From: Streptomyces tateyamensis
GTDB taxonomy: Bacteria > Actinomycetota > Actinomycetes > Streptomycetales > Streptomycetaceae
Length of the DNA stretch: 64,000 nucleotides
NCBI RefSeq assembly: GCF_003205575.1
Contig: NZ_PYBW01000019.1
Coordinates: 1-64,000, forward strand
Direction of reading: 5' to 3'
Within the stretch, counting starts at the first letter, position 1; each line of letters starts with the position of its first letter. A program made the position numbers and the translations under genes. Below the pieces are notes generated by a model, which was given only the letters and a program-made list of their open reading frames with translations, did not search any database and was not told the origin of the DNA. Of the stretch, positions 8,198 through 16,419 are shown one piece after another.

Positions 8198-8872
8198 TCA
8201 GCGCGAGCGGCGGGAGAGCCGCTCGACGTCCATCAGCACCACGGCGCGGGCCTCCAGCTTGAGCCAGCCGCGGCCGGCGAAGTCGGCCAGCGCCTTGTTG
8301 ACCGTCTCGCGGGAGGCGCCGACCAGCTGGGCCAGCTCCTCCTGGGTCAGGTCGTGCGCGACGTGGATGCCCTCCTCGGACTGCACGCCGAACCGGCGGG
8401 ACAGGTCCAGCAGCGCCTTGGCCACCCGGCCCGGCACGTCGGAGAAGACCAGGTCGCTCATCACGTCGTTGGTCCGGCGCAGCCGGCGGGCGATCGCCCG
8501 CAGCAGCGCGATCGAGACCTCGGGGCGGGCGTGCAGCCAGGGCTGCAGGTCGCCGTGGCCCAGGCCCAGCAGCTTGACCTCGGTCAGTGCGGTGGCCGTG
8601 GCGGTGCGCGGGCCCGGGTCGAAGAGCGAGAGCTCGCCGATCATCTCGCTGGGGCCGAGCACCGCGAGCATGTTCTCGCGGCCGTCCGGCGAGGCCCGGT
8701 GCAGCTTCACCTTGCCCTCGGCGACCACGTAGAGCCGGTCGCCCGGGTCGCCCTCGTGGAAGAGCGACTCACCACGGGCGAGGGTCACCTCGGTCATGGA
8801 AGCGCGCAGCTCGCTGGCCTGTTCGTCGTCGAGCGCCGCGAAGAGCGCGGCGCGCCGCAGAACATCGTCCAC
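8198..8872 (-). CDS. crp: Crp, cAMP receptor protein family regulator
   Basis: A 224-residue global regulator nearly identical in its motifs to S. coelicolor Crp (SCO3571), which is needed for germination and influences antibiotic synthesis. The cyclic-nucleotide domain shows GDPGDRLYVVAEGKVKL and the phosphate-binding loop IGELSLFDPGPRTATATAL. The C-terminal winged helix includes LTQEELAQLVGASRETVNKAL, with the recognition helix at SRETVNKAL. The start is the GTG at 8872: AAGGAGG lies six bases upstream on the minus strand and the length then matches the family. A pair of 12-base direct repeats lies about 50 bases upstream. Confidence 0.95.
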   Translation of the reverse strand: MDDVLRRAALFAALDDEQASELRASMTEVTLARGESLFHEGDPGDRLYVVAEGKVKLHRASPDGRENMLAVLGPSEMIGELSLFDPGPRTATATALTEVKLLGLGHGDLQPWLHARPEVSIALLRAIARRLRRTNDVMSDLVFSDVPGRVAKALLDLSRRFGVQSEEGIHVAHDLTQEELAQLVGASRETVNKALADFAGRGWLKLEARAVVLMDVERLSRRSR

Positions 8873-8923
8873 GTGCTTCCTCCTTCTCGGCCGCCCACCG
8901 GGTGGGGTGGGCAGCTCACGTCT

Positions 8924-8950
8924 TGAAACCATGCTGACTGAAACCGTGCT
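8924..8950. promoter_or_regulatory. Direct repeat upstream of crp
   Basis: TGAAACCATGCT at 8924-8935 recurs as TGAAACCGTGCT at 8939-8950, a period of 15 bases. AGCATGG at 8962-8968 is also the inverse of CCATGCT at 8929-8935. The element lies 52-78 bases upstream of the crp start codon and could be a promoter-proximal operator. Confidence 0.4.
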
Positions 8951-9070
8951 TTACCTCACCAAGCATGGCGCATGTCGCTCCGATCATATGAGGAGGGGGT
9001 GCGCCATGGGGGTCGGTACGGGGCCATCCGTACGCATTGGTAACCCTGGCGTTGAGCCGGTCGGGGGACC

Positions 9071-10318
9071 TCAGCCGACGAAGCCCATCGCGGGATAGGC
9101 CGGCGAGGGGCCGTCCAGCAGGCAGGAGTCCCCGCCGCGCAGCCAGTGGTCGAAGTAGGCGGCCAGGTACGCGCGCTCGGTGCGCAGGGCGGCGGCCGGC
9201 GGCAGGGTGCCGAGCCGACTGGTCAGTTCCGCGCGGTCCAGGCCCAGCTGGGGCAGCAGCACCTCGGCGTCGGTGAACGAGGCGTGCGCGGCGCCGCGCA
9301 GCTGCAGCTGGCGGGTCCAGCCGGGCGTGTTCGCGCGGAACGCCGCGAAGCCGGGGGCGGTGTCGGCACCGTCCGGGTTGTCGGTGCCGACCAGCAGGAA
9401 CGGCCGGTCCAGCCCGTGCTCGGCGACCGGCATCAGACTGCCGTCGAAGTTGGTCAGGTTGCCGTCCAGGTCGACCCCGGCCCTGACCCGCGGGTCGGCG
9501 GCCATGGTGTCGGCCGCGGCGGTGCCGCCCAGCGAGTGGCCGAACATGCCGATCCGGTCCAGGTCCAGGGCGCCGGACAGGCGGGCGGGCAGCGGTCGGC
9601 CGTCGGCGTCCGGGTTGCGGCCCGCGGCCAGCCGGGTGAGTTCGTCCAGCAGGAACCGGGTGTCGGCGGTCCGTACGGCCAGCGACTTGGTGATGAAGGC
9701 GGCCGGGTCGGCGTACGGGACGTTGGTGGCCACCCGGCCGTCCGGGAACTCCACCTCGGGCGCCTCGTAGGTGCTGTCCAGCGTGACCACCACGTAGCCG
9801 TGCGCGGCCAGCTGCTCGACCAGGGTGGTGGCCCAGCTGCGCGGTTCGCCCAGGCCGGGCGAGTAGACCAGCACCGGGTGCGGGCCGCCGGTCGCGGCCG
9901 CCGGGGCGTCCTGGCAGGCGTGGGTGGCGGTGCCGGCCCAGTCGGTGCCGGCCGGGGTGCCGAGCCCCAGGTAGCTGTTGGCGGTCACCGCATCGAAGTG
10001 CGCGGCGGCGCCGGGCAGCATGTAGGGCGCCCGGTCCCGGCAGCCGCCGGTGGGCGCGGCCGGGTAGTAGACGGTGGCCGCCAGCTCGCGCACGGGCAGC
10101 TCGGGCCGCCACGAATCGGCGCGGCCGCGGTCCACTAGGTGCAGCGGCGCGGCGCCCACCGGGTACTCGCCGACGGGGAACGGCAGGCTCAGCGGCGCGG
10201 TCCGCGAGGGCGCCGGCGTCGCGGCCCCTGCGGGCAGCACCGCCCCCAGGGTGCACAGCCCGGTCAGGGCGGCGACGGCTGCAGTGCGGCGGACCAGGGA
10301 GAACTGAGGCTTCGTCAT
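9071..10318 (-). CDS. Secreted alpha/beta hydrolase (PAF-acetylhydrolase/lipase-like)
   Basis: A 415-residue exported esterase. Residues 1-33 form a signal peptide (basic start, hydrophobic core, VLPAGAATPA cleavage region). The nucleophile elbow is GHSLGG near residue 245; VLVYSPGLGEPRSW contains the oxyanion-hole region, and the histidine in AAHASFTD is a good candidate for the catalytic base. The order fits platelet-activating-factor acetylhydrolase-like and dienelactone hydrolase-type lipases. GGGAGG lies nine bases before the ATG. It begins the block that separates crp from nth and may be accessory. The natural ester substrate is unknown. Confidence 0.82.
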   Translation of the reverse strand: MTKPQFSLVRRTAAVAALTGLCTLGAVLPAGAATPAPSRTAPLSLPFPVGEYPVGAAPLHLVDRGRADSWRPELPVRELAATVYYPAAPTGGCRDRAPYMLPGAAAHFDAVTANSYLGLGTPAGTDWAGTATHACQDAPAAATGGPHPVLVYSPGLGEPRSWATTLVEQLAAHGYVVVTLDSTYEAPEVEFPDGRVATNVPYADPAAFITKSLAVRTADTRFLLDELTRLAAGRNPDADGRPLPARLSGALDLDRIGMFGHSLGGTAAADTMAADPRVRAGVDLDGNLTNFDGSLMPVAEHGLDRPFLLVGTDNPDGADTAPGFAAFRANTPGWTRQLQLRGAAHASFTDAEVLLPQLGLDRAELTSRLGTLPPAAALRTERAYLAAYFDHWLRGGDSCLLDGPSPAYPAMGFVG

Positions 10319-10417
10319 GTGATCGATCCTCCCGTCGGCCGCGGGTCGGCCGCCATCGGGGATCGCCCGGTGCTGACCCCGAGCAGCCGCTCAGGGGCGT
10401 CCCGGAGGGACATGCGG

Positions 10418-10459
10418 CGGCGGCCGGTGCGGTGGGAGCTCCCACCGCACCGGCCGCCG
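10418..10459. terminator. Long perfect hairpin after the large secreted protein gene
   Basis: A continuous palindrome of 42 bases (arms 10418-10438 and 10439-10459) with no mismatch, centred on AGCT. It begins 23 bases after the stop of the minus-strand 1551-residue gene and lies upstream of the lipase-like gene, isolating the two. Confidence 0.75.
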
Positions 10460-10481
10460 TCTTTCGGGACCCGGTGTTCCG

Positions 10482-13400
10482 TCAGCCGTTGTAGCGGACG
10501 GTCACCCCGCTGACGACGTGGTTGTCCGTCATCCCGCCGGACCCGCCGCCGAACCCGACCAGGACGGTCGGCGGCAGCTGGACCGCGCTGTCCAGGATCT
10601 GCGTCCCGTCCAGCGTCACCACCAGGTGCCCGGCGGCCGTGACCTGGACGTCGACTGCGTGGGTCGAGCCGCGCAGCGCCGCGATGTTGGTCGCCGACTG
10701 CTTGGTGGCCAACAGGATGTTGGCCGGGCCGCTCGTCCCGATCGTGGCGTAGTTGTACGAGTTGACGTCGGCGCCGGGCCAGGTCTGGAACCCGACGTAG
10801 GTCGCGGGCAGACCGCCGATACCGATCGACCCGCCGTTGGCGCCGAGCGACTTGGCGGTGACCCGGGCCGAGTCGAACAGCGCCAGCGCGAGCCCGTCAG
10901 CTCCGTTGCCGCCCCCGATCTGCTCGTTGAACGTCACGTGGAGTCCGGCGGACGGCACGGCCGTGCTGTTGATCACGGTACCGGCCGCCGAAGCCTGGCC
11001 GGCAGCGGTCAGCGTGGCGCTGGTGCCGTTCAGGGTCGCGGTCCCGTTGACCGACCAGCTCGCGTCGCCGAAGGCCGGCAGCGCCTTCATCGGGGCCTTG
11101 CCCGCGGTGATCGCCACGTTGCGCACGATGTGGTTGTCGTCGAGGCCGCCGGTGGAGGCGGTGAAGCCGACCAGCACGTTCGGCTGCAACTGGACGGCGG
11201 TGTCCAGCACCTGGGTGCCGTCGAGCTGGACCACCAGGTGGCTGACCGGCGTGTAGTCGACCGTCACCGTGTGGGTCCCGGTCCGCAGCGCGGCGACGGA
11301 GCCGTTCACCGAGGCGTAGGTCGGGTTGGCGGCGCCGGCGGTGGAGGTGGCCACCGCGACGAAGTTGCCGGAGTTGGCCGCGGGGGTCCAGTAGGTGTTG
11401 AGCGCGACCGCGACGCCCGGCAGGCCCGCGAAGCCGAGCGCGCCACCGCCGTTGCCCACCGCGCTGCTGGTGGCCGCGGCCGGGTCCAGCAGGGCGAAGG
11501 TCAGGCCGTCGGCGCCGGAGCCGCCGCCGATCTCGCTGGTGAAGGTGGCGTGCAGCCCCGAGGTCGGGACCGCGGTCGGGTAGAACGAGGTGCCCGTGCT
11601 GCCGCCGGCCCCGGCCTTGGTGAGCACCAGGTCGGTGCCGTTCAGCGCGGCCGAGCCGTTGCGCACCCAGGACGGGTCGCTGGGCGCGGGCAGTTGCTGC
11701 CCGAACGGGACGATCGGCGTACCGGTGCCGGTGATCGGCACGGTCGTCGCGCCACCGGTGGTGGTGACGGTCAGGCTGCCGCTCTGGGTGCCGGCCGCGC
11801 CCGGTGCGAAGGCGACCGGGACCTGGACGGCCGCGCCCGGGGCGACCGTGGCCCCGGTGGCGGGCAGGGTCGCGGTGAACGGGGTGGCCGGCGCGGTGAC
11901 GCCGGTGACCGTCGTGGTGGTGGTGCCCTTGTTGGTGAGCGTCAGGGTCAGACCCTTGGTGTCCCCGGTCGGGACGGTGCCGAAGTCGAGCGAGGGCGTG
12001 CCCGGGGTCAGCGCCGGGCCGCCCGGGGACGCCGTGCTGATGCTGACGTTGGAGACGGCGTGCACGTCCGCGGCGCCGCCGGTGCCGGCGGTGAAGCCGG
12101 CGAAGGCGGTGGCGGGCAGGGTCGGCGTGGTGTCCAGGTACTGGGTGCCGTCGATGCTCACCTTCAGGTGGCCGCTGACGATCTGGACCGCGACCTGGTG
12201 GGTCCCGGTGCGCAGCGAGCCGGGCACGTTCGCGCCGGCGAGGTAGGTCAGGCTGTCGGTGCCGGAGTTCGGACCGACGGCCACCGCCACGTAGTTGCCA
12301 GAGTTCAGGGCGGGGTTCCACCAGGTGTCCAGGACGACCGCGACGCCCGGGATCCCGGAGAAGCCGACGCCGCCACCGGTGGCGCCGAGCGCGTTGGCGG
12401 ATGACTTGCCCGCGTCCGCGAGGACGAAGGCCAGGCCGTCGCCGCCCGTGCCCGGGCCGAGCTGGGTGGTGAAGTTCGCCGTCAGGCCGTCCGTGGCCAC
12501 GGCACTGCGGTAGAACGCGGAGCCGGCGGCCGGGCCGGTCTGGCCGGTCAGCTGGAGCGCGCCGCCGCCGGGCAGGGTGGCGACCCCGTTGTTGGTCCAC
12601 TGGCTGGCGGCCGGGGCGGGCAGGGCGCCGAAGCCGGTGCCGGTCAGCGGCTGCAGCATGGAGCCCTGGCCGGCGTCACCGGTCAGCTGGTAGTTGGAGG
12701 TCACCGCGCCGGGGGCGGTCGGGGTGAAGGTGACCGACTGGTGCACCACCTGGTCCGGCCCGATCACCAGGCCCTCGGCCAGCGGGGCGGAGCTGGTGAA
12801 CGCGTCGTTGGGCGCCTTGGCCTTGGTGACGGTCACCGGGATGTTGCCGTCGTTGGTGATGTCGAACGAGACGGTCTTGGCACTGCCCACGGCCACCTGG
12901 CCGAAGTCCAGCGTCGCCGGACTGAGCGTCAGGTGCCCGACGCCGGCCTCGGCGGTGGCGGTGAGCGGGACGGCCAGGGAGCCCGAGGAGCTGTTCAGCG
13001 TGAGGGTGTCGGTGTTCTTGCCCGCCGCGGTCGGGGCGTAGAGCACGGTGGCGACGAAGGAGGCGCCCGGGGCCACCGAGGTGCCCGCGGCCGGCAGGCC
13101 GCTGACGGTGAACGGCGCACCCGGCAGGGCGGCGGTGCCGATCGTCTCGGCGGCGGTGCCGGTGTTGGTGATCTGCACGTTGAGGCTCGCCGTGGTCCCG
13201 GTCGGCTGGGTCGCGAAGGCCACCGTGGCGGGGGAGGCGCCCAGCCCCGGCTTGGTGCCGGTGCCGTGCAGGCTGATCAGGAAGCTGCCGGCCGTGGTGG
13301 TCACGGTCAGCGCTCCGCCGGCGCCGCCGGCGGCCGTCGGGGTGAACGAGACCGGGACCGAGACCTGCTGACCAGCAGTCAGGTTGATCGGCAGGGTCGG

Positions 13401-15137
13401 CGCGGTGACGCCGAACGGGGCGGCGGCGGTGATCGCGGTGATGCTGGTCGCGGTGGTGGCCGTCAGGGTCGCGGTGCCGGTGCCGGTGCTGCCGACGCCG
13501 ATCTGGCCGAGTTCGACGGACTGGGCGGTGAGGGTGGCCCGGGCGGGGCGGCCGAAGCCGTAGACCTTGCCGTCGCGGGTGCCGATGTAGACCCGGTTGC
13601 CGTCGGTGGCCGGGACCGCGAACTTGGCTGCGGTGCCGATCGGGGCCGACCAGACCAGCGACAGGTTGCCGTTGGCGTCCGGGACCGGGTTGTAGGCGCG
13701 CAGCGTGGCGTTCGCGCCGGTCGGGCCGCCGGCCCAGACCGCCCAGACCAGGGCGCTGCCCGAGGTGGTGCCGTCCGAGGTCACCACCGGCGAGCCGCTG
13801 GTGTAGGGGAAGGAGTCGCCGCTGGTGCCGGCGGCGGTCAGCGCGGGCGTGCCGTCGCCGGTCACGCCGGCCTTCAGGGCGCGCAGCGGACCGTTGCTGC
13901 CGACCAGGTAGACGTAACCGCCGTCGCCGCCCCAGACCGCCGGGTGGCCCCACTGGCCCTGGAACGGGCCGGTGGTGCCGACCACCGCGTCGGTGCCGTT
14001 GGCCCCCTGCGAGCGGCCGCCCAGGTTGTCCCGGTCGAGCAGGAACACCCGGCCGTCCTTGCCCTGCTGCACCATCAGGTGCGGGTGGGAGGGGGTGCCG
14101 AAGCTGTCGGGCAGGCCGACCGGGCCGCCGGAGGCGAGGTCGGTGTCGTTCTGGTCCAGGGTCGGCGCGTTGGCCGGGCTGAAGAAGTCGGCCGCGCTCA
14201 GGCTCCGGTCCGCGTTGACCTGCAGGCGGACCACGGACTCGGCCAGCACGCCCGGCGGCGTCTTGCCGGGGCCGGCCGGCGGGCTGATGCCGTTGCCGGT
14301 GCCGAGGAAGATCCGGCCGGGGCCGTCCGACATCAGGGCGCCACCGGCCTGCCAGATGCCGGCGCCGCTGTTGCTCGCGCCGGTCTCCGAGGCCCACATC
14401 GCGGTGATCCCCGGAGTGGTGGTGCTGACGCCGACCACGTAGCCGCGGTAGGGCGCCATGTCGCAGTGGCCGCCGAAGGCGGCGTAGACCACCCCGCCCA
14501 TCAGGAGCAGGCCGGGGCGCTGCATCTCGTGAAAGGCGTCGAAGGGCATGGTCGGGTCGTTGCTCGGCGCACCCTGGATGGTGACCGGCCAACCGGTCTT
14601 CTCCGCACCGGTGGCCGGGTCGAGCGCGTGCATGTACCAGTGCGGGTGCTGCACGTCCGCGCCGTCGTTCACCTTGGTGGTGAGGTAGACCGCGTTGCTC
14701 GCCGGGTCGTACACCGGGGTGCCGGTGGTGCCCACGTTGGGCGCCAGGTCACCGCAGTTGATGGCGGAGGACGGCCAGGTCGGGCCGAAGTCGCGGGTCC
14801 ACCGGACGGCACCGGTGGCCGGGTCGAGCCCGTAGGTCTTGTCGTTCTCGGTGCTGGCGATCAGCGTCCCGTTGACGGACAGCGGCTGGGCGTAGACCTG
14901 CCCGTCCAGCTGGGTGCTGAACAACTGCCCGAAGTCCGACGCCTGCACCGAGGTCGGACCGAGCCCCGGCTCGTGGCTGTCCCACCCCGTCCGCAGCAAA
15001 TCCGTCGACATCGTGGTGACGTCGGCCCGGGCCTGCCCGGCGCTCAACCCCACCAACGCGACCATCAGCGCCATGACCGGGACCAACGCCGATCTGCTGA
15101 TCCCCCCGCCGCGGCGGGTGCGCCCCTGTATGCCCAT
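10482..15137 (-). CDS. Very large secreted protein: PQQ-like propeller, ASH repeats and three lectin-like domains
   Basis: A protein of about 1551 residues with a signal peptide (LVPVMALMVALVGLSAGQARA). Residues of about 45-530 form a PQQ/quinoprotein-like beta-propeller (repeats such as LIASTENDKTYGLDPATGAV and VYIGTRDGKVYGF). About 535-830 are immunoglobulin-like ASH or choice-of-anchor D repeats (DFGQVAVGSAKTVSFDITN type). Three homologous L-type-lectin-like domains follow, each with a GADGL or GGDGLAF motif and a VGF end, with another ASH module between the first two. No membrane anchor is seen. I chose the ATG at 15137 because it starts the basic n-region. It probably binds polysaccharide outside the cell; enzymatic activity of the propeller is unproven. 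Confidence 0.8.
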   Translation of the reverse strand: MGIQGRTRRGGGISRSALVPVMALMVALVGLSAGQARADVTTMSTDLLRTGWDSHEPGLGPTSVQASDFGQLFSTQLDGQVYAQPLSVNGTLIASTENDKTYGLDPATGAVRWTRDFGPTWPSSAINCGDLAPNVGTTGTPVYDPASNAVYLTTKVNDGADVQHPHWYMHALDPATGAEKTGWPVTIQGAPSNDPTMPFDAFHEMQRPGLLLMGGVVYAAFGGHCDMAPYRGYVVGVSTTTPGITAMWASETGASNSGAGIWQAGGALMSDGPGRIFLGTGNGISPPAGPGKTPPGVLAESVVRLQVNADRSLSAADFFSPANAPTLDQNDTDLASGGPVGLPDSFGTPSHPHLMVQQGKDGRVFLLDRDNLGGRSQGANGTDAVVGTTGPFQGQWGHPAVWGGDGGYVYLVGSNGPLRALKAGVTGDGTPALTAAGTSGDSFPYTSGSPVVTSDGTTSGSALVWAVWAGGPTGANATLRAYNPVPDANGNLSLVWSAPIGTAAKFAVPATDGNRVYIGTRDGKVYGFGRPARATLTAQSVELGQIGVGSTGTGTATLTATTATSITAITAAAPFGVTAPTLPINLTAGQQVSVPVSFTPTAAGGAGGALTVTTTAGSFLISLHGTGTKPGLGASPATVAFATQPTGTTASLNVQITNTGTAAETIGTAALPGAPFTVSGLPAAGTSVAPGASFVATVLYAPTAAGKNTDTLTLNSSSGSLAVPLTATAEAGVGHLTLSPATLDFGQVAVGSAKTVSFDITNDGNIPVTVTKAKAPNDAFTSSAPLAEGLVIGPDQVVHQSVTFTPTAPGAVTSNYQLTGDAGQGSMLQPLTGTGFGALPAPAASQWTNNGVATLPGGGALQLTGQTGPAAGSAFYRSAVATDGLTANFTTQLGPGTGGDGLAFVLADAGKSSANALGATGGGVGFSGIPGVAVVLDTWWNPALNSGNYVAVAVGPNSGTDSLTYLAGANVPGSLRTGTHQVAVQIVSGHLKVSIDGTQYLDTTPTLPATAFAGFTAGTGGAADVHAVSNVSISTASPGGPALTPGTPSLDFGTVPTGDTKGLTLTLTNKGTTTTTVTGVTAPATPFTATLPATGATVAPGAAVQVPVAFAPGAAGTQSGSLTVTTTGGATTVPITGTGTPIVPFGQQLPAPSDPSWVRNGSAALNGTDLVLTKAGAGGSTGTSFYPTAVPTSGLHATFTSEIGGGSGADGLTFALLDPAAATSSAVGNGGGALGFAGLPGVAVALNTYWTPAANSGNFVAVATSTAGAANPTYASVNGSVAALRTGTHTVTVDYTPVSHLVVQLDGTQVLDTAVQLQPNVLVGFTASTGGLDDNHIVRNVAITAGKAPMKALPAFGDASWSVNGTATLNGTSATLTAAGQASAAGTVINSTAVPSAGLHVTFNEQIGGGNGADGLALALFDSARVTAKSLGANGGSIGIGGLPATYVGFQTWPGADVNSYNYATIGTSGPANILLATKQSATNIAALRGSTHAVDVQVTAAGHLVVTLDGTQILDSAVQLPPTVLVGFGGGSGGMTDNHVVSGVTVRYNG

Positions 15138-15629
15138 GCTCGACTTTCGGTAGATGGCGGGTGCGCGCGAATCGCCTCGCGCACACAACCCGTTTACTGG
15201 ACCGTCAGATTAGCGACACCGTGAGGCCCCCCGAGTGGCGGGGGCCGGTCGGCGCCCCCCGCCGCTCGGGGCGGCTGCCCCGTTGACCCGATCTGGTTGC
15301 CTCGTACCCGTCCTGATCGTCGCGGATCTGCGCGTGGTGGTGGGCAGTTCGGTGTGCGCCGATACTGTGCGCCGTGCTGAGCCGCACTGTCCGTCGGGGA
15401 GTTGACCCCCTCTAAGTCCGCCTCGCCCTCTCTCGGTCCCGGGCAAGTATCGGCAGTCCGGGCACCTGTTCGCACCCGGATTCAGGTTCGAACGGTGCAT
15501 GCCACAGCCGGCCGGGGCCCGGCGACCAGGTGACAGGTGGCTAGCTGGCGGACCGACAGAATGGGAGCCGCTGAACGCCGGACCGGCCTGACTCGAGCTG
15601 ACTCGAACTGACGAAGGAAAGCGCCACCC
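15138..15629. promoter_or_regulatory. Divergent intergenic region with a diverged repeat
   Basis: About 490 bases between the large secreted protein gene and the PurO-like gene. No credible gene is seen. It holds the first copy of an approximately 86-base repeat at 15325-15410 whose second copy is at 22524-22611. Confidence 0.5.
15325..15410 (-). repeat. Diverged intergenic repeat, copy 1
   Basis: Shares an identical 18-base block (15325-15342 with 22524-22541), then TTCGGTGTGC, GTGCTGAGC and a GGGGAGT...CCCC hairpin, at constant spacing within one or two bases of copy 2. Like copy 2 it lies upstream of a minus-strand gene, 190-270 bases before the start of the large secreted protein. Confidence 0.65.
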
Positions 15630-16313
15630 ATGAGCGACCTGACCACCCTGCTGTCGTCGAACCCGTACCCGGGCCGCGGTGTGCTCTGCGCCCGCACCCG
15701 CTCCGGAGCGGTGCTGGGCGGCTACTTCCTCACCGGCCGCAGTGCCGCGTCCAAGGACCGTGCACTCCGGGTGGACGGCGACGAGCTGCTGGTCGGGCCG
15801 GTCACGCCCACCGGTCACGACCCGCTCCGGCACTACGCCGCCGCCCAGTGCACCGCGGACTGGCTGGTATTCGGCAACGGCGAACAGGTCGCCCAGGTGA
15901 CCGAGCGGCTGCGGTCCGGCGCCTCGGCCGCCGAGTCGCTGGGCGGGCTCGAGTACGAACCGGACGCTCCGATCCGCACGTCGCGGATCACCGCGCTGCT
16001 GAGTCGTGACGGCGGGCGCACCGCGGTACTCGGCGCTGCCCGCCCGAGCACCGGCGGCCGGCTGTCCACCAACGTCATGACGCTCGCCGTGCAGGACCTG
16101 GAGCCCGGCGAGGCGGTGCTGCTGACCACGTACCGTTCGGACGGCCGGACCGTCCACGTCGCCGCGCCCTTCGACGAGACCACGGTGGACGCCACGACCG
16201 GCGCCGAGTTGCTGGACGAGATCTGGTCGGCCCTGAACCCCGGGTTCCGGGTCGCCGCCGTCGTCCTCGACCCGGAGAAGGGCCCGGCTTCGGCGATCCA
16301 GCGCGTGGCCTGA
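15630..16313 (+). CDS. PurO-type IMP cyclohydrolase-like protein
   Basis: A 227-residue protein whose start (LLSSNPYPGRGVLCARTRSG, then YFLTGRSAASKDR) matches the IMP cyclohydrolase (PurO, archaeal-type) family. PurO closes FAICAR to IMP, the last step of purine synthesis in archaea. Streptomycetes normally use bifunctional PurH, so this copy may act on another formamide nucleotide or be a divergent homologue. GAAGGAAAG lies seven bases before the ATG. It stands alone, divergent from the large secreted gene and convergent with an ABC exporter. Family assignment is firm, activity is not. Confidence 0.75.
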   Translation: MSDLTTLLSSNPYPGRGVLCARTRSGAVLGGYFLTGRSAASKDRALRVDGDELLVGPVTPTGHDPLRHYAAAQCTADWLVFGNGEQVAQVTERLRSGASAAESLGGLEYEPDAPIRTSRITALLSRDGGRTAVLGAARPSTGGRLSTNVMTLAVQDLEPGEAVLLTTYRSDGRTVHVAAPFDETTVDATTGAELLDEIWSALNPGFRVAAVVLDPEKGPASAIQRVA

Positions 16314-16361
16314 CGCTTCCAGCAGCAGTAAGCGGCCAAGGAGCTGGACCAGCCCCGGCAA

Positions 16362-16401
16362 GGGCGCCCGCGGGGGCCGGCCGAACCGCGCGCGGGCGCC
16401 C
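16362..16401. terminator. Hairpin between the PurO-like gene and the ABC permease
   Basis: Perfect 11-base arms (16362-16372 and 16391-16401) with an 18-base loop between convergent genes, likely bidirectional. Confidence 0.55.
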
Positions 16402-16419
16402 AGTGCGGAAGTTCCGTCC

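Noticed and set aside
12741-15224. 827-residue plus-strand frame over the large secreted protein
   Set aside because: Composition of a frame shadow; the minus-strand frame has clear domains.
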